NCBI RefSeq assembly: GCF_030382115.1
Contig: NZ_JAUDRJ010000003.1
Location: forward strand, 3,170,733-3,194,808
DNA length: 24,076 bases
Reading direction: 5' to 3'
Source: Nostoc sp. GT001
Lineage (GTDB): Bacteria > Cyanobacteriota > Cyanobacteriia > Cyanobacteriales > Nostocaceae
A model generated the notes under the pieces. The model searched no databases. It saw only the letters and a list, made by a program, of their open reading frames with translations, and had not been told where the DNA came from. Below are positions 1-7,483 of the stretch, piece by piece. Position 1 is the stretch's first letter, and each line of letters begins with the position of its first letter. Position numbers and translations under genes: made by a program.

Positions 1-1709
1 GGTTGTGGTTGTGCCGTCGGTGTTCTTTTTGGTATCAGCCGTGGTAACAGTAGCTTCCGTTTTCTTGGGCGAACGGTTGGCGTATTGTCGGCGGTGGTCG
101 TGGAGGGCTTTGATTTTACATTCCCCACAACTGGCGGCGCGGCTGCCCCTGTCACACCATTGGGAGTTTTCCCCGTTCCTGCCTTATCCTCAGTTTTTTG
201 TTGTTCCACCTTCCCAGTCTGGCGGTCAATCACTGCCTTAGATGCAGCTGCGGGAGTGGGGGGAGAGGTGGCAGATGCGCCGGAAGCTGAAGTGCGATCG
301 CCCCTGGCTTTATCGCCAAATCGGAGGTTGATCACATTTTCCCAATCAATGACAATCCCTGTGTACTCAGGTCTGCCACTGGGTTTTAGTATGAGCTTAT
401 TCTTCTCATCTTTGACGGTATAGCCAATTGAGCGGCATTGCCGCAACAGGAGTTCGTAAGCGGTGATGCCTGTTTGGTCAAGAAACTGATACGTTGGGCC
501 GTTACCTTCCATCTCCAGCTTCAGATTGTGCTGCCGACATACAATTTCTGCCAGTTGACGCAGGGTGACGTTTTCAAAGCTTTTGTTCTCAGTCCGCCTG
601 GTCATCAGCCAGCGAATGCTTTGCCCTGTAAATACGGTGACATCTTTTTCACCTTTGGCTGAATCAGTAGCGACATGGATGAAGTGGTAGGCGATTAGCT
701 GCGATGGCTCAAACCCCAATTCGATGATGATTTCAGTCCCCTTAATGCTAGTTTCTTGTGGCGGCGTGACCGCTTGTATTTGAGTTTGGGGTGGCTGCGG
801 CTGCGTTTCTGGGGTCATCGTCCGCTTGGAATTTTGGATACTCCAGATTATGGGGAGTGTTCCAGTTCGTCTGTCGGTTGTGCCACTGCTGTATTTGCCG
901 TCGGCAACATACATTCCTGAATCATAGTGCTGAGAGCCAGCAAGCAGATACGGCGATGGTCGCCCTTTAAACAAATACCCCAGCCCGTTGTATTGCTCCA
1001 AAAACCAGCACAAGTCAGGGATAGAACCCCAATTCACACCCTTAAAACGATTATCTGAAGTCAGCGCATCGATGGCGGCTTGCTCAAAAGTGTAGGGAGG
1101 AGCAACACCGGGAATCCTCCCGGCTGGCACGCGCACGGTTTTGCGCTGGAGTGAATCGCCGTTGGCAATATTTTGGTTGAAATTGTAGGAACACTCTCTG
1201 TAGTGAATCGCCGCAATCACGTACCACGGCACACCAGTTTTAGCAGATATAGTCTGGTATCTCGACTGGTTAGCGATCGCTTGCTGTGCCGCCTCTTTTA
1301 CTAGCCCCAGGCGATCAGGGCGGATGGACATTGTTGACCAAACACGATTGTAGTAATCGGCTTGAGCAGATTTCGAGCGACCAGTAGGACGGGTAAGGAT
1401 TGCCGCGCCGCCTGATGTGGAAGTGGGGAGGGTTGCGTCAGATGTTGTTGATGTTGTGGGTGTAGCAGTGGCGGCTTGCTGTTTGGAGGAAGATAGCAGT
1501 TCTGGCGGTACTTCAATGCCCCCACTGGTAAACGATATTTGTTGGAATTTTCCGCCAATTACTAAACCTGGATCGTAGATTGAGAACGATCCACGGCTCG
1601 ACCTTTCGCTTTCGCCAAGTTCTACGCTCACTTCGAGCAAGAAGCGATCGCCTGATTCAAAAACACTCTCACCAATTCGACAACGACAAAAGGGGGCAAT
1701 TAGGCGCAC
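1..1709 (-). CDS. Phage tail hub protein (gpD/gp27-like) with an inserted lysozyme-like domain, 3' end outside window
   Basis: At least 569 codons are open and run off the left edge. Residues about 10-70 look like the first beta domain of the late-control gpD/VgrG-type hub. A Thr/Ser-rich linker follows. Residues about 118-290 match a phage and rhizobial lysozyme-like family: WYVIAAIHYRE, whose E172 is the candidate catalytic Glu, then NGDSL, VPAGR, LEQYNGLGY, GRPSPYLLAG and YVADGKY. Residues about 320-440 return to the hub fold, with VFTGQSIRW, ENKSFENVTLRQLAEIV, FLDQTGITAYELLLRQ and SIGY. The protein should sit under the tail tube, join it to the baseplate and cut peptidoglycan on entry. 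The start is unsure: GTG 1709 has no well-placed ribosome site, while an in-frame CTG at 1721 lies 8 nt after AGGAG (1730-1734 on this strand). The last 60-75 bases may be frameshifted. Family assignment is from remembered motifs, not a search. Confidence 0.8.
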   Translation of the reverse strand, partial: MRLIAPFCRCRIGESVFESGDRFLLEVSVELGESERSSRGSFSIYDPGLVIGGKFQQISFTSGGIEVPPELLSSSKQQAATATPTTSTTSDATLPTSTSGGAAILTRPTGRSKSAQADYYNRVWSTMSIRPDRLGLVKEAAQQAIANQSRYQTISAKTGVPWYVIAAIHYRECSYNFNQNIANGDSLQRKTVRVPAGRIPGVAPPYTFEQAAIDALTSDNRFKGVNWGSIPDLCWFLEQYNGLGYLFKGRPSPYLLAGSQHYDSGMYVADGKYSSGTTDRRTGTLPIIWSIQNSKRTMTPETQPQPPQTQIQAVTPPQETSIKGTEIIIELGFEPSQLIAYHFIHVATDSAKGEKDVTVFTGQSIRWLMTRRTENKSFENVTLRQLAEIVCRQHNLKLEMEGNGPTYQFLDQTGITAYELLLRQCRSIGYTVKDEKNKLILKPSGRPEYTGIVIDWENVINLRFGDKARGDRTSASGASATSPPTPAAASKAVIDRQTGKVEQQKTEDKAGTGKTPNGVTGAAAPPVVGNVKSKPSTTTADNTPTVRPRKRKLLLPRLIPKRTPTAQPQ

Positions 1710-1750
1710 GGCGAAACACAGTTACAACGCTCCTATAATTCCCTTATTTT

Positions 1751-1779
1751 ACACGGACACTTTGTCATTGACACGGACA
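1751..1779. repeat. Two 9-bp direct repeats, 20-bp period, next to the -35 box
   Basis: ACACGGACA occurs at 1751-1759 and 1771-1779, exactly 20 bp apart, which is two helical turns, so a protein could bind both on the same face of the DNA. Between them lies the small inverted repeat TGTC-ATT-GACA (1763-1773). The second copy overlaps the proposed -35 box of the plus-strand operon. This looks like an operator. A binding site for a transposase at an element end is an alternative I cannot exclude. Confidence 0.5.
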
Positions 1780-1797
1780 AAATTAGGTGATTAAATA
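1768..1797 (+). promoter_or_regulatory. Probable sigma-70-type promoter of the 1864-2909 operon
   Basis: A perfect TTGACA box (1768-1773) is followed after 18 bp by TAAATA (1792-1797). The start codon at 1864 is about 60 bp beyond, with AGAGGA (1851-1856) as the ribosome site. The -35 box overlaps a direct repeat, so the promoter is likely to be regulated. Confidence 0.5.
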
Positions 1798-1863
1798 TAA
1801 ATATGAGGCAAAGGGATGCGACCCCAAAGCCTTATAAAACAACCTATTCAAGAGGATCTTAGC

Positions 1864-2367
1864 ATGGGACTTTTAAACAAAAACACTGGGGTAATAAAAA
1901 AGAGGGTAGATTTCCAAAACCCAGAAACACAAAAAGCTTTAAAAAATCTGGTCGAATTTTTAAAGAATAATTTCGGACTACCAGAAGGAGAAAGTTATCA
2001 AGCAATCGCCGAAGATGCAATTGCAGAAGCAATTCAACAGCCTTTTATAGTCAGCAGTGGGCATCTGCATGAGGATATTTATAGCCGTGCTTTAAATGTT
2101 TGCCAGTCGTTCGCAGGTGACGAAGAGTTTGAAGACGAAGACGAACAAGTGATAAGTGAACCCGAACTAGAAGATGTAAATCATGCTATAGATTCGTTGA
2201 ATTTATCTGGATCGGAAAAACAAATCAAATGGGCTTTCGATATCGCCCACAAATCAGCAGCAGATATTGCTGCTGCTTGGAAGAAGAAAGATTTCTCCCT
2301 GCCCACTTCTGCAAAATGGTGGATCGACAATCGAGACAATATTGATGCGGGATTAGCAAAATTATGA
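1864..2367 (+). CDS. Hypothetical protein with C-terminal SEKQIKWA...SAKWWIDNR domain
   Basis: 167 aa from ATG 1864, which follows AGAGGA with 7 nt spacing. The frame stays open to an earlier ATG at 1816, but that start has no ribosome site. The N-terminal half is helical and ends in a very acidic stretch (EEFEDEDEQ). The last 50 residues carry SGSEKQIKWAFDIAHKSA and then TSAKWWIDNRDN, a pattern I recall from small phage and plasmid proteins of unknown function. It is the first gene of a three-gene plus-strand operon lying between two tail genes of the opposite strand, and its stop overlaps the next start (ATGA). It is more AT-rich than the structural genes, which fits a cargo gene. The function is unknown. 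Confidence 0.7.
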   Translation: MGLLNKNTGVIKKRVDFQNPETQKALKNLVEFLKNNFGLPEGESYQAIAEDAIAEAIQQPFIVSSGHLHEDIYSRALNVCQSFAGDEEFEDEDEQVISEPELEDVNHAIDSLNLSGSEKQIKWAFDIAHKSAADIAAAWKKKDFSLPTSAKWWIDNRDNIDAGLAKL

Positions 2368-2624
2368 GCCGCAAGGGAGAGACAATCACTCTCTCCCTCT
2401 CTGCCGAAGAAAAGCAACAGTTAGAGCAGATTGCTTTAGATTTCGGGCAGACATGGGGAGAAGATCCGAATATTTCCAAGCTAATGCGTGCGATCGCAAA
2501 GGGAGAATTGAAGGTTTGCTGGGGCGATGAAGAGTCCCCAATGACCAATAAGCAACGCAATGCCATGAAAGGCGCGATCGCTTTAATTCAAGAAGGTTTG
2601 AGCAAATTAATCAAATTGATTTAA
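2364..2624 (+). CDS. Small ribbon-helix-helix-like protein (putative regulator)
   Basis: 86 aa, start overlapping the upstream stop by 4 nt (ATGA), so translation is probably coupled. The N-terminus reads ETITLSLSAEEKQQLEQIA and then ISKLMRAIAKGEL: one beta strand followed by two helices, the layout of CopG/Arc-type DNA-binding proteins. The C-terminal 35 residues are an extra helix. It could regulate its own operon through the direct repeats at 1751-1779, but that link is inference. A role as the antitoxin half of a pair is possible, but neither neighbour looks like a known toxin. Confidence 0.6.
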   Translation: MSRKGETITLSLSAEEKQQLEQIALDFGQTWGEDPNISKLMRAIAKGELKVCWGDEESPMTNKQRNAMKGAIALIQEGLSKLIKLI

Positions 2625-2636
2625 TTTGGAGTAATT

Positions 2637-2909
2637 GTGGTTAAGAAAAAAGCTGAAGATCCAAATAGTGGAGATCGCCAGTATTGCGGTGGCACTGGAG
2701 CGTACATCGAAAAAGACAAGGGTGGAGAATATAAAGCGGCTGAAGATTGCCCATTTTGTAATGGCGGTGGTGAAGCTAGTATTTATGATGCTAAACGGCA
2801 GTTGAACACGAGTGGAAACCACGCCAGATGCTCCACTTGGGGAAACCCCAAGACCGCACTAGCTCCCCAAGACCACACTGCCTCAAGAAAGCTAAACTTG
2901 TCCGCCTAA
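2637..2909 (+). CDS. Small zinc-ribbon-like (DnaJ-type CGGTG motif) protein
   Basis: 90 aa from GTG 2637, with GGAG at 2628-2631 as ribosome site (5 nt spacing). It contains YCGGTGAYIE and, 24 residues on, DCPFCNGGGE, similar to the CxxCxGxG repeats of DnaJ zinc fingers and other cyanobacterial zinc ribbons. The first motif has only one cysteine, so zinc binding would have to be unusual or lost. Another cysteine lies downstream in ARCSTWG. The last residues overlap the 3' end of the minus-strand tail gene by 18 bp. It is probably cotranscribed with the two upstream genes. Function unknown. Confidence 0.55.
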   Translation: MVKKKAEDPNSGDRQYCGGTGAYIEKDKGGEYKAAEDCPFCNGGGEASIYDAKRQLNTSGNHARCSTWGNPKTALAPQDHTASRKLNLSA

Positions 2910-3311
2910 CAACCACTTCACCAACTGCACTGGCTTGCCGTCGTAACTCGAAACTTGTTCTTGTGTCTTGGTCAGCGTCGTTTCCACATCTCCCAAAACC
3001 CCATTCACATCACCCAGCAATTTCAGGGCATCTGCCGCATATCCCTGCAAGTTGCTGGGTAATTGCGTTTGTAGGGTAGTGAGCGTATTGGTCGCTGTAT
3101 CAAGCGTTTCGCCAATCTGCGACAACACCGGACGGGCATAGTTGAGGATTTGGGAGGTGTCGGGCAACTCCAAATCCAGCCCTTCCACCAATTCCCCAAA
3201 TACGTCGATATCGGGGTTGAGGTCGAGCAGTTCGGTGAAGCGGGTAACGTCGCCATTAAAGATTTGAGAGGCGATCGCGGCTATGGTGTCTCCAGATTTG
3301 GTTTTGGTCAT
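2892..3311 (-). CDS. LysM-like phage tail protein (gpX-type) with coiled-coil tail
   Basis: 139 aa. Residues 4-40 (SGDTIAAIASQIFNG, then LLDLNPDIDVF) have the layout of the LysM-like tail protein X family, which bridges tail tube or hub parts and may touch peptidoglycan. Residues 55-125 are amphipathic and Thr/Leu-rich with few prolines, as in a coiled coil. The gene stands between baseplate-type genes upstream and the tail hub gene downstream in transcription order, where P2- and Mu-like phages keep gpX. A plus-strand operon now separates it from the hub gene. There is no strong ribosome site. The function comes from the fold-like N-terminus and the context. Confidence 0.65.
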   Translation of the reverse strand: MTKTKSGDTIAAIASQIFNGDVTRFTELLDLNPDIDVFGELVEGLDLELPDTSQILNYARPVLSQIGETLDTATNTLTTLQTQLPSNLQGYAADALKLLGDVNGVLGDVETTLTKTQEQVSSYDGKPVQLVKWLLGGQV

Positions 3312-3312
3312 T

Positions 3313-3570
3313 TTATAGATCGGGGATATTGACTGTAAGCCCTGCTAGCGGATGTGTGCCACCTCATCTGGTTTACCTGATTCAGAGCTAAATTGATAGC
3401 GACTTACAACGCTAGGTCTAAATGTTGGTCTTTCCATATCACCGTTGAAATCCCAGCCTGCACCAACAATATTTCTGTAAGGACGAACATACAAAGCGTG
3501 ACCAGCTTGGGCAATCAAAAAAATAACCGACTATTTGCTCGTTTTTTTCGATGGGTAATAACTTAGACAT
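3313..3570 (-). pseudogene. Decayed DUF6527-like gene
   Basis: Three fragments in different frames add up to one recognisable protein. Frame 1 starts at ATG 3570 (MSKLLPIEKNEQIVGYFFDC) and is lost near a run of seven T's on this strand. Frame 2 (about 3525 to 3345) gives AQAGHALYVRPYRN, then GWDFNGDMERPTFRPS and a TAG stop at 3345. Frame 3 ends with THPLAGLTVNIPDL and TAA at 3313-3315, which is the usual end of DUF6527 proteins. The middle part between PDEV and THPLAG is too short, so a deletion is likely. The family is common in phages and of unknown function. Its stop lies directly before the tail protein start at 3311. Confidence 0.7.
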
Positions 3571-3598
3571 AGTATTTTAATTTGTTTGTGTAACTGGC

Positions 3599-3621
3599 TA
3601 TCTGGCGGAATCCGCCAGATA
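3599..3621. repeat. Palindromic repeat copy 1 (10-bp arms, AAT loop)
   Basis: The arms TATCTGGCGG and CCGCCAGATA are perfect complements around AAT. The same palindrome occurs at 17458-17482. It sits just after the stop of the minus-strand gene 3635-4480. A hairpin could form in RNA, but no T-run follows, so a classical intrinsic terminator is unlikely. A dispersed palindromic repeat is the better description. Confidence 0.75.
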
Positions 3622-3634
3622 CATTTGTTCATGC

Positions 3635-4480
3635 TTAAGGTGCTTTACCACCAGTCACCAGAGGAATTGTGGTTACACTTTGCCCCGTCTTAGCCTGAAA
3701 TCCATCCCATGTAAGGACTGTACCAAGACTCTTACCACCAACTCCAACCATTGCAACTGCGCCACTGTTGGCATCAGTCGATAACTTATATTTGTTTCCC
3801 CGAATCGCTGCCTGGACATCAGCCGCCCATTGCTTGATATTGGTTTCGAGGTATTTCTTGGCATGAGCCGCCGCATCAGTGCGTTGCCTATCAGTCAGTG
3901 GCAATCTAGGTTTGCCCTGCTTCTCGCGGGTTGCCTTGGCAGTTTCCATCCCCTTAGTTTTTTGCTGCTCAATTTCTCCCCGCGATATCACCTTGGGAAC
4001 TTCCTTTAGTTCTAGCCCCAGCTTTACCGATGCTGGCTCACCTCCTAACCACGCCGATTCCTCCCACTGCACATTAGTCAGCACACACGGGCCAAATTCC
4101 CTTGTCCCCATCTGGAATTTGAGAATGGGAGGAGCGTATTTTTTATTCTTGATATCTGCTTCTAGTAGCAAATTTATCCCTTCAAGCAGTGGTCGTAGAG
4201 ATTTGCCGCAGTACCAAGTTTGCAGGATGAGGTCAGGGATTGAGAGAGTTTGCCCTGTGGTAGCGGCGTATTGAATTTCTGATCGCTGCGATGCCAGTGG
4301 TGAAATCTCGGTGTATTTGGCTTCCCGGCTAAATCTCAGCGATTGGGGATTGACCAGAAATACCCATAAAGGCTTGGGGGTATTACCGGAGATATCGTAC
4401 TCCAGCAAAACCGCCGCGATCGCCTTCGATTCTTTGCTGGCAGTAGCTAGAGTTGTGTAAGCCAGATCATTGAAACGCAT
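3635..4480 (-). CDS. CIS-tube/T4 gp53-like baseplate (tail tube adaptor) protein
   Basis: 281 aa. The first 160 residues follow the contractile injection system tube/adaptor pattern: LWVFLVNPQSLRFSREAKYT (residues 38-57), then ATTGQTLSIPDLILQTWY, PPILKFQMG, FGPCVLTNVQWEES and SVKLGLELKEV. The NPxS motif near the N-terminus and a beta-rich body with a closing strand are typical. In phages and tailocins this protein links the tail tube or hub to the baseplate. The C-terminal 120 residues are charged and helical, then Gly-rich, and I do not recognise them. The gene follows the L,D-transpeptidase-like gene with a TAATG overlap. The family call rests on motifs and position. Confidence 0.6.
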   Translation of the reverse strand: MRFNDLAYTTLATASKESKAIAAVLLEYDISGNTPKPLWVFLVNPQSLRFSREAKYTEISPLASQRSEIQYAATTGQTLSIPDLILQTWYCGKSLRPLLEGINLLLEADIKNKKYAPPILKFQMGTREFGPCVLTNVQWEESAWLGGEPASVKLGLELKEVPKVISRGEIEQQKTKGMETAKATREKQGKPRLPLTDRQRTDAAAHAKKYLETNIKQWAADVQAAIRGNKYKLSTDANSGAVAMVGVGGKSLGTVLTWDGFQAKTGQSVTTIPLVTGGKAP

Positions 4481-4956
4481 TAGTAGGTGTAGCCAACCAG
4501 CAATTTAACTGAATCGAAATCGCTACATTCTGCACTAAACACACGTTCAAAGTCTGCAAATTCTGGAGTTGATAAAACAATGCATCCCAGACTACCAGGT
4601 TGGTTGGCATCTTTATGAATCAACAGATCGCTTCTCTTCACGCCAAGTTTAGTTTCAACTGTAAAGGGTGTAATTGGGTATCCATTACCTTCGACTCCTT
4701 TGACGTGCTTCAAGTCAACTGGCTTGGTAGCAACTTTGTAAAAATCTATTGGCGTTTTCATCTCGTATGTTGGCGGAATTACTCCCCCGCCTTGTTTACT
4801 CCAATCTCCTGTCCCTTGATATTGCCCTAGTCCTGATGTCGCAATCCATCTGCCTACGATTCCTTTCTCGTAGTCGCACAAAAACAAGCGCCCACGGTTA
4901 AGTTGTGGTGTCTCGTCCAACTGCATAGCAAAGAATAGCAAAGGCTGTTTTAGCAT
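4480..4956 (-). CDS. L,D-transpeptidase-like (YkuD-fold) enzyme in the tail cluster
   Basis: 158 aa. Near the C-terminus LLIHKDANQPGSLGCIVLS has the catalytic signature of L,D-transpeptidase-like proteins: His114, then Ser122-x-Gly124-Cys125. Upstream, GNGYPITPFTV (residues 91-100) fits the strand that precedes this motif. There is no signal peptide. Family members act on peptidoglycan cross-links, and phage versions serve as wall-processing enzymes. The gene stands between the tape measure gene and a baseplate gene, so local wall opening during injection is a reasonable role. A lysis function is an alternative. Its stop overlaps the next start (TAATG at 4479-4483). The substrate cannot be told from sequence. 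Confidence 0.6.
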   Translation of the reverse strand: MLKQPLLFFAMQLDETPQLNRGRLFLCDYEKGIVGRWIATSGLGQYQGTGDWSKQGGGVIPPTYEMKTPIDFYKVATKPVDLKHVKGVEGNGYPITPFTVETKLGVKRSDLLIHKDANQPGSLGCIVLSTPEFADFERVFSAECSDFDSVKLLVGYTY

Positions 4957-4990
4957 GATTTTCTTTTTTTCTTCTTTGCCTTAAAATTCC

Positions 4991-7483
4991 CTAAGCTAGT
5001 TGCCCTTCTTGCTGCTGGGCATACATGATTTCGAGTTGCTCCAGTGCAAGGCGCGCGATCGCCACAGGGTCATTCACCCCATAAACGTTAATGACTGGGG
5101 AAAAAACTGTGCTTTTAGCGGATGACCCAACGGCAGCACTACCCTGCATTAAGCGCCCCATCTGTGCCGGGGTCAAAATGAATTCTGAGCTATTTGCCAC
5201 AACTGGACTTGCGCCAGATGGCATATTACGAGATTCAGTAGCGAAGGCTCCCAGCAATCCACCACTTGCTGTAGGGATGTGCCCCTTGTAAAAGCCGAGT
5301 AAATTGGTGGCTCCAGAAGCGATATTTTGTCCCAAGTTAAAAGCAGTTTGCCCAGCGCCAATAACTGCGCTGCTGGCAGTGCCAATAGGATTAGAAACAG
5401 CTTGCCCAACACCAGCAACCGCACTGCTAGCAGTCCCAATGGGATTGGTAACGAAATTGTTTAGGGCGGCTACAGGAGCGCTTATTGTACTTTTAGTTTG
5501 ATTGATAACGCTGCCAATTGCTCCAGTAATCGCCGAGAGTAACTGATTCCACATATCGGCGATCGCATTTCCAATAGTCGCAAAAAAGCTTTGAGTAGAA
5601 GTAATAGCAGAGCCAATAGCAGAATGGAATTCTTGAATCGAAGTAGCAGCTAAATTGCCAATATTTTCCCCCAAATTAAATGCAGTTTCGCTTGCGCTGA
5701 CAAGATAGCTGAAAAATTCAGAGATTGAGTAGCTAACCACTAGAACGACGTTATTCAATCCCTCCAACAGCTTTTCGCCAATTAGATTCCCCAGATTTTC
5801 CCCCAAATTAAATGCAGTTTCGCTTGCGCTGACAAGATAGCTGAAAAATTCAGAGATTGAGTAGCTAACCACTAGAACGACGTTATTCAATCCCTCCAGG
5901 AGTTTCGCGCCAATACTCAGCAATCCCTTACCAATTTCTGAAATTATGCTGGCTCGGAAGCCGGCGATTAAACCAATAGCAAAAGGGATAGCAGCAAGAG
6001 CTAGATTGCCAATGAAGATGAGGATATCGCCCCAAGGTAGATTGATAATAAACTGAATTAATTTGCCTATCAGTTGTCCGCCAAATATCCCAAGCTTTAC
6101 CCCTATCACGCCAAAGCCAATAGCCCCGCCACCACTAGATAAAATCTTGCCTGAAGAGGCAACAAGCCATGAGAAGAATTGACCAATCCAAGTGTTCACA
6201 CCACTTAATAATTTTTCCAGTCCATTTAGTATTGCATCTGGCTTGAAAAACTTCTGCGCCCCTCCCATCATTCCTCGGAAGCTGCTAACTAAAATATCTG
6301 GTTTGATAAAACTTTGAATTGAATTGATTAATTTTTGGAAGCTACCAAGAATAAAATCAGGATTAAAAATTTTAGTTATAATCGCGCTAGCTCCAGTTAT
6401 TCCTCCCCCTGCACCCTTCGCGAGATTAGCAAGATTGGTAGCAAAGCTTGATGCCTTTTTTACCCATTCAGTAAAAATATTAATGCCGTTGTAAAGTACT
6501 AGCATCGGGTCAACACTCGGCACTCCCAAGGCTTGCAATATACTAGCTCCAGCATCAAAAAAGCTCATCATTGCTTTGATACTGCTAGCTACTGCGGTCA
6601 TTACCGTCTGGTTGCCCTCATCTTTTGTCAAATCTCGTAACAGCCCAAATACGCCAGATTTGGGGTCGAAAATACTTGATTCAATGCCGGCCAACAAGCC
6701 ATCAACTGTGTTCGATGCAGCGTCAATTACATCTTTTGAAATAAATTGCTCAGATACAGCTTGAACTAGTTCCAATCGCTGCTTAGAGGTCATTGTCTTG
6801 AAGTCTTTCTCAGTTTTTCCCTGCTTTTCTAAGGCTTCCTTGAATTTTCCCATAAACGCAGGGTTGTTGTCAGCAAATAGCAGCTGCTTGGCTGAAGCGA
6901 CATTACCATCTAGCAATCTAGCGGTGAACATACCCACCGCCTGAGCATCCGTCCCAGATGATATTCCCATCAACGTCATTTTCTTGGTGATATCGACCAA
7001 GTTCTCTTGAAATTTGCCTTGGTCAAGCACCCCATTGGCATCTTTAAAGGCGGGAATAACATTATCCATGATGGAGTTGGCTACCTTATTGTAGTCCTTG
7101 GTCGCTCCTGGTAGTGCTCCTGCTACAAGTGATATTTCCTTACTGAAATCTGAGACGAATTTTGAGGATTCCTGAAAGGATTTACCAGTTAGCGCTGCGA
7201 ATGTGGAAGCGGCAGACACATCTCCCATCTCAATCGTTTTAGCTTCCTCGAATTTCTGCCCCATAAGAGACGCAGCATTACCCACTAGTGATAAAGCTTG
7301 TCCCAAGAGATTAGCTTGGATGATGCCGCCAGCGATCGCGCTAGTAAGACTTTGTGTTCCTCCAGACGCAGTATTTGCAGAACGCCCAAGTCCCCCCATC
7401 GCCGCGCCAATTCTACCAAATGCGCTAGTAGCGGCGGCAGCTCCAGCAACTCTAACTATTAAATCGACTAAGCTACTTGCCAC
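4991..7483 (-). CDS. Tail tape measure protein
   Basis: 830 aa, the longest gene here, directly downstream of the tail chaperone genes, as in nearly all tailed phages. GTG 7483 overlaps the end of the chaperone extension frame. The N-terminus (VDLIVRVAGAAAATSAFGRI) and the long helical body are typical. Hydrophobic segments lie around residues 430-530 (GAIGFGVIGVKLGIFG, IPFAIGLIAGF). Loose internal repeats (FIKPDILVSSF, FFKPDAILNGL; NPIGTASSAV twice) and one near-exact 44-residue tandem repeat (about residues 529-616) are present. The C-terminus contains ATESRNMPSGASPVV, as in many tape measure tails. It sets tail length and is ejected ahead of the DNA. Confidence 0.9.
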   Translation of the reverse strand: MASSLVDLIVRVAGAAAATSAFGRIGAAMGGLGRSANTASGGTQSLTSAIAGGIIQANLLGQALSLVGNAASLMGQKFEEAKTIEMGDVSAASTFAALTGKSFQESSKFVSDFSKEISLVAGALPGATKDYNKVANSIMDNVIPAFKDANGVLDQGKFQENLVDITKKMTLMGISSGTDAQAVGMFTARLLDGNVASAKQLLFADNNPAFMGKFKEALEKQGKTEKDFKTMTSKQRLELVQAVSEQFISKDVIDAASNTVDGLLAGIESSIFDPKSGVFGLLRDLTKDEGNQTVMTAVASSIKAMMSFFDAGASILQALGVPSVDPMLVLYNGINIFTEWVKKASSFATNLANLAKGAGGGITGASAIITKIFNPDFILGSFQKLINSIQSFIKPDILVSSFRGMMGGAQKFFKPDAILNGLEKLLSGVNTWIGQFFSWLVASSGKILSSGGGAIGFGVIGVKLGIFGGQLIGKLIQFIINLPWGDILIFIGNLALAAIPFAIGLIAGFRASIISEIGKGLLSIGAKLLEGLNNVVLVVSYSISEFFSYLVSASETAFNLGENLGNLIGEKLLEGLNNVVLVVSYSISEFFSYLVSASETAFNLGENIGNLAATSIQEFHSAIGSAITSTQSFFATIGNAIADMWNQLLSAITGAIGSVINQTKSTISAPVAALNNFVTNPIGTASSAVAGVGQAVSNPIGTASSAVIGAGQTAFNLGQNIASGATNLLGFYKGHIPTASGGLLGAFATESRNMPSGASPVVANSSEFILTPAQMGRLMQGSAAVGSSAKSTVFSPVINVYGVNDPVAIARLALEQLEIMYAQQQEGQLA
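5663..5898. repeat. 132-bp tandem duplication inside the tape measure gene
   Basis: The 104 bp at 5663-5766 recur without a mismatch at 5795-5898, an offset of 132 bp or 44 codons. The remaining 28 bp of the unit differ. Each copy encodes LEGLNNVVLVVSYSISEFF followed by SYLVSASETAFNLGEN. The offset is a multiple of three, so the frame is kept. Confidence 0.95.

Noticed and set aside
1301..1558. An 85-codon minus-strand frame inside the hub gene
   Set aside because: It overlaps the hub gene in another frame. The hub frame carries the recognisable lysozyme-like motifs; this one has none.
1751..1779. The direct repeats as a CRISPR remnant
   Set aside because: Only two 9-bp copies, too short and too close, with no cas genes in the window.
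3599..3621. The palindrome as an intrinsic terminator
   Set aside because: No T-run follows on either strand, and the second copy lies upstream of genes.
3879..4274. A 131-codon plus-strand frame
   Set aside because: Antisense to the CIS-tube-like gene, no ribosome site, no recognisable motif.
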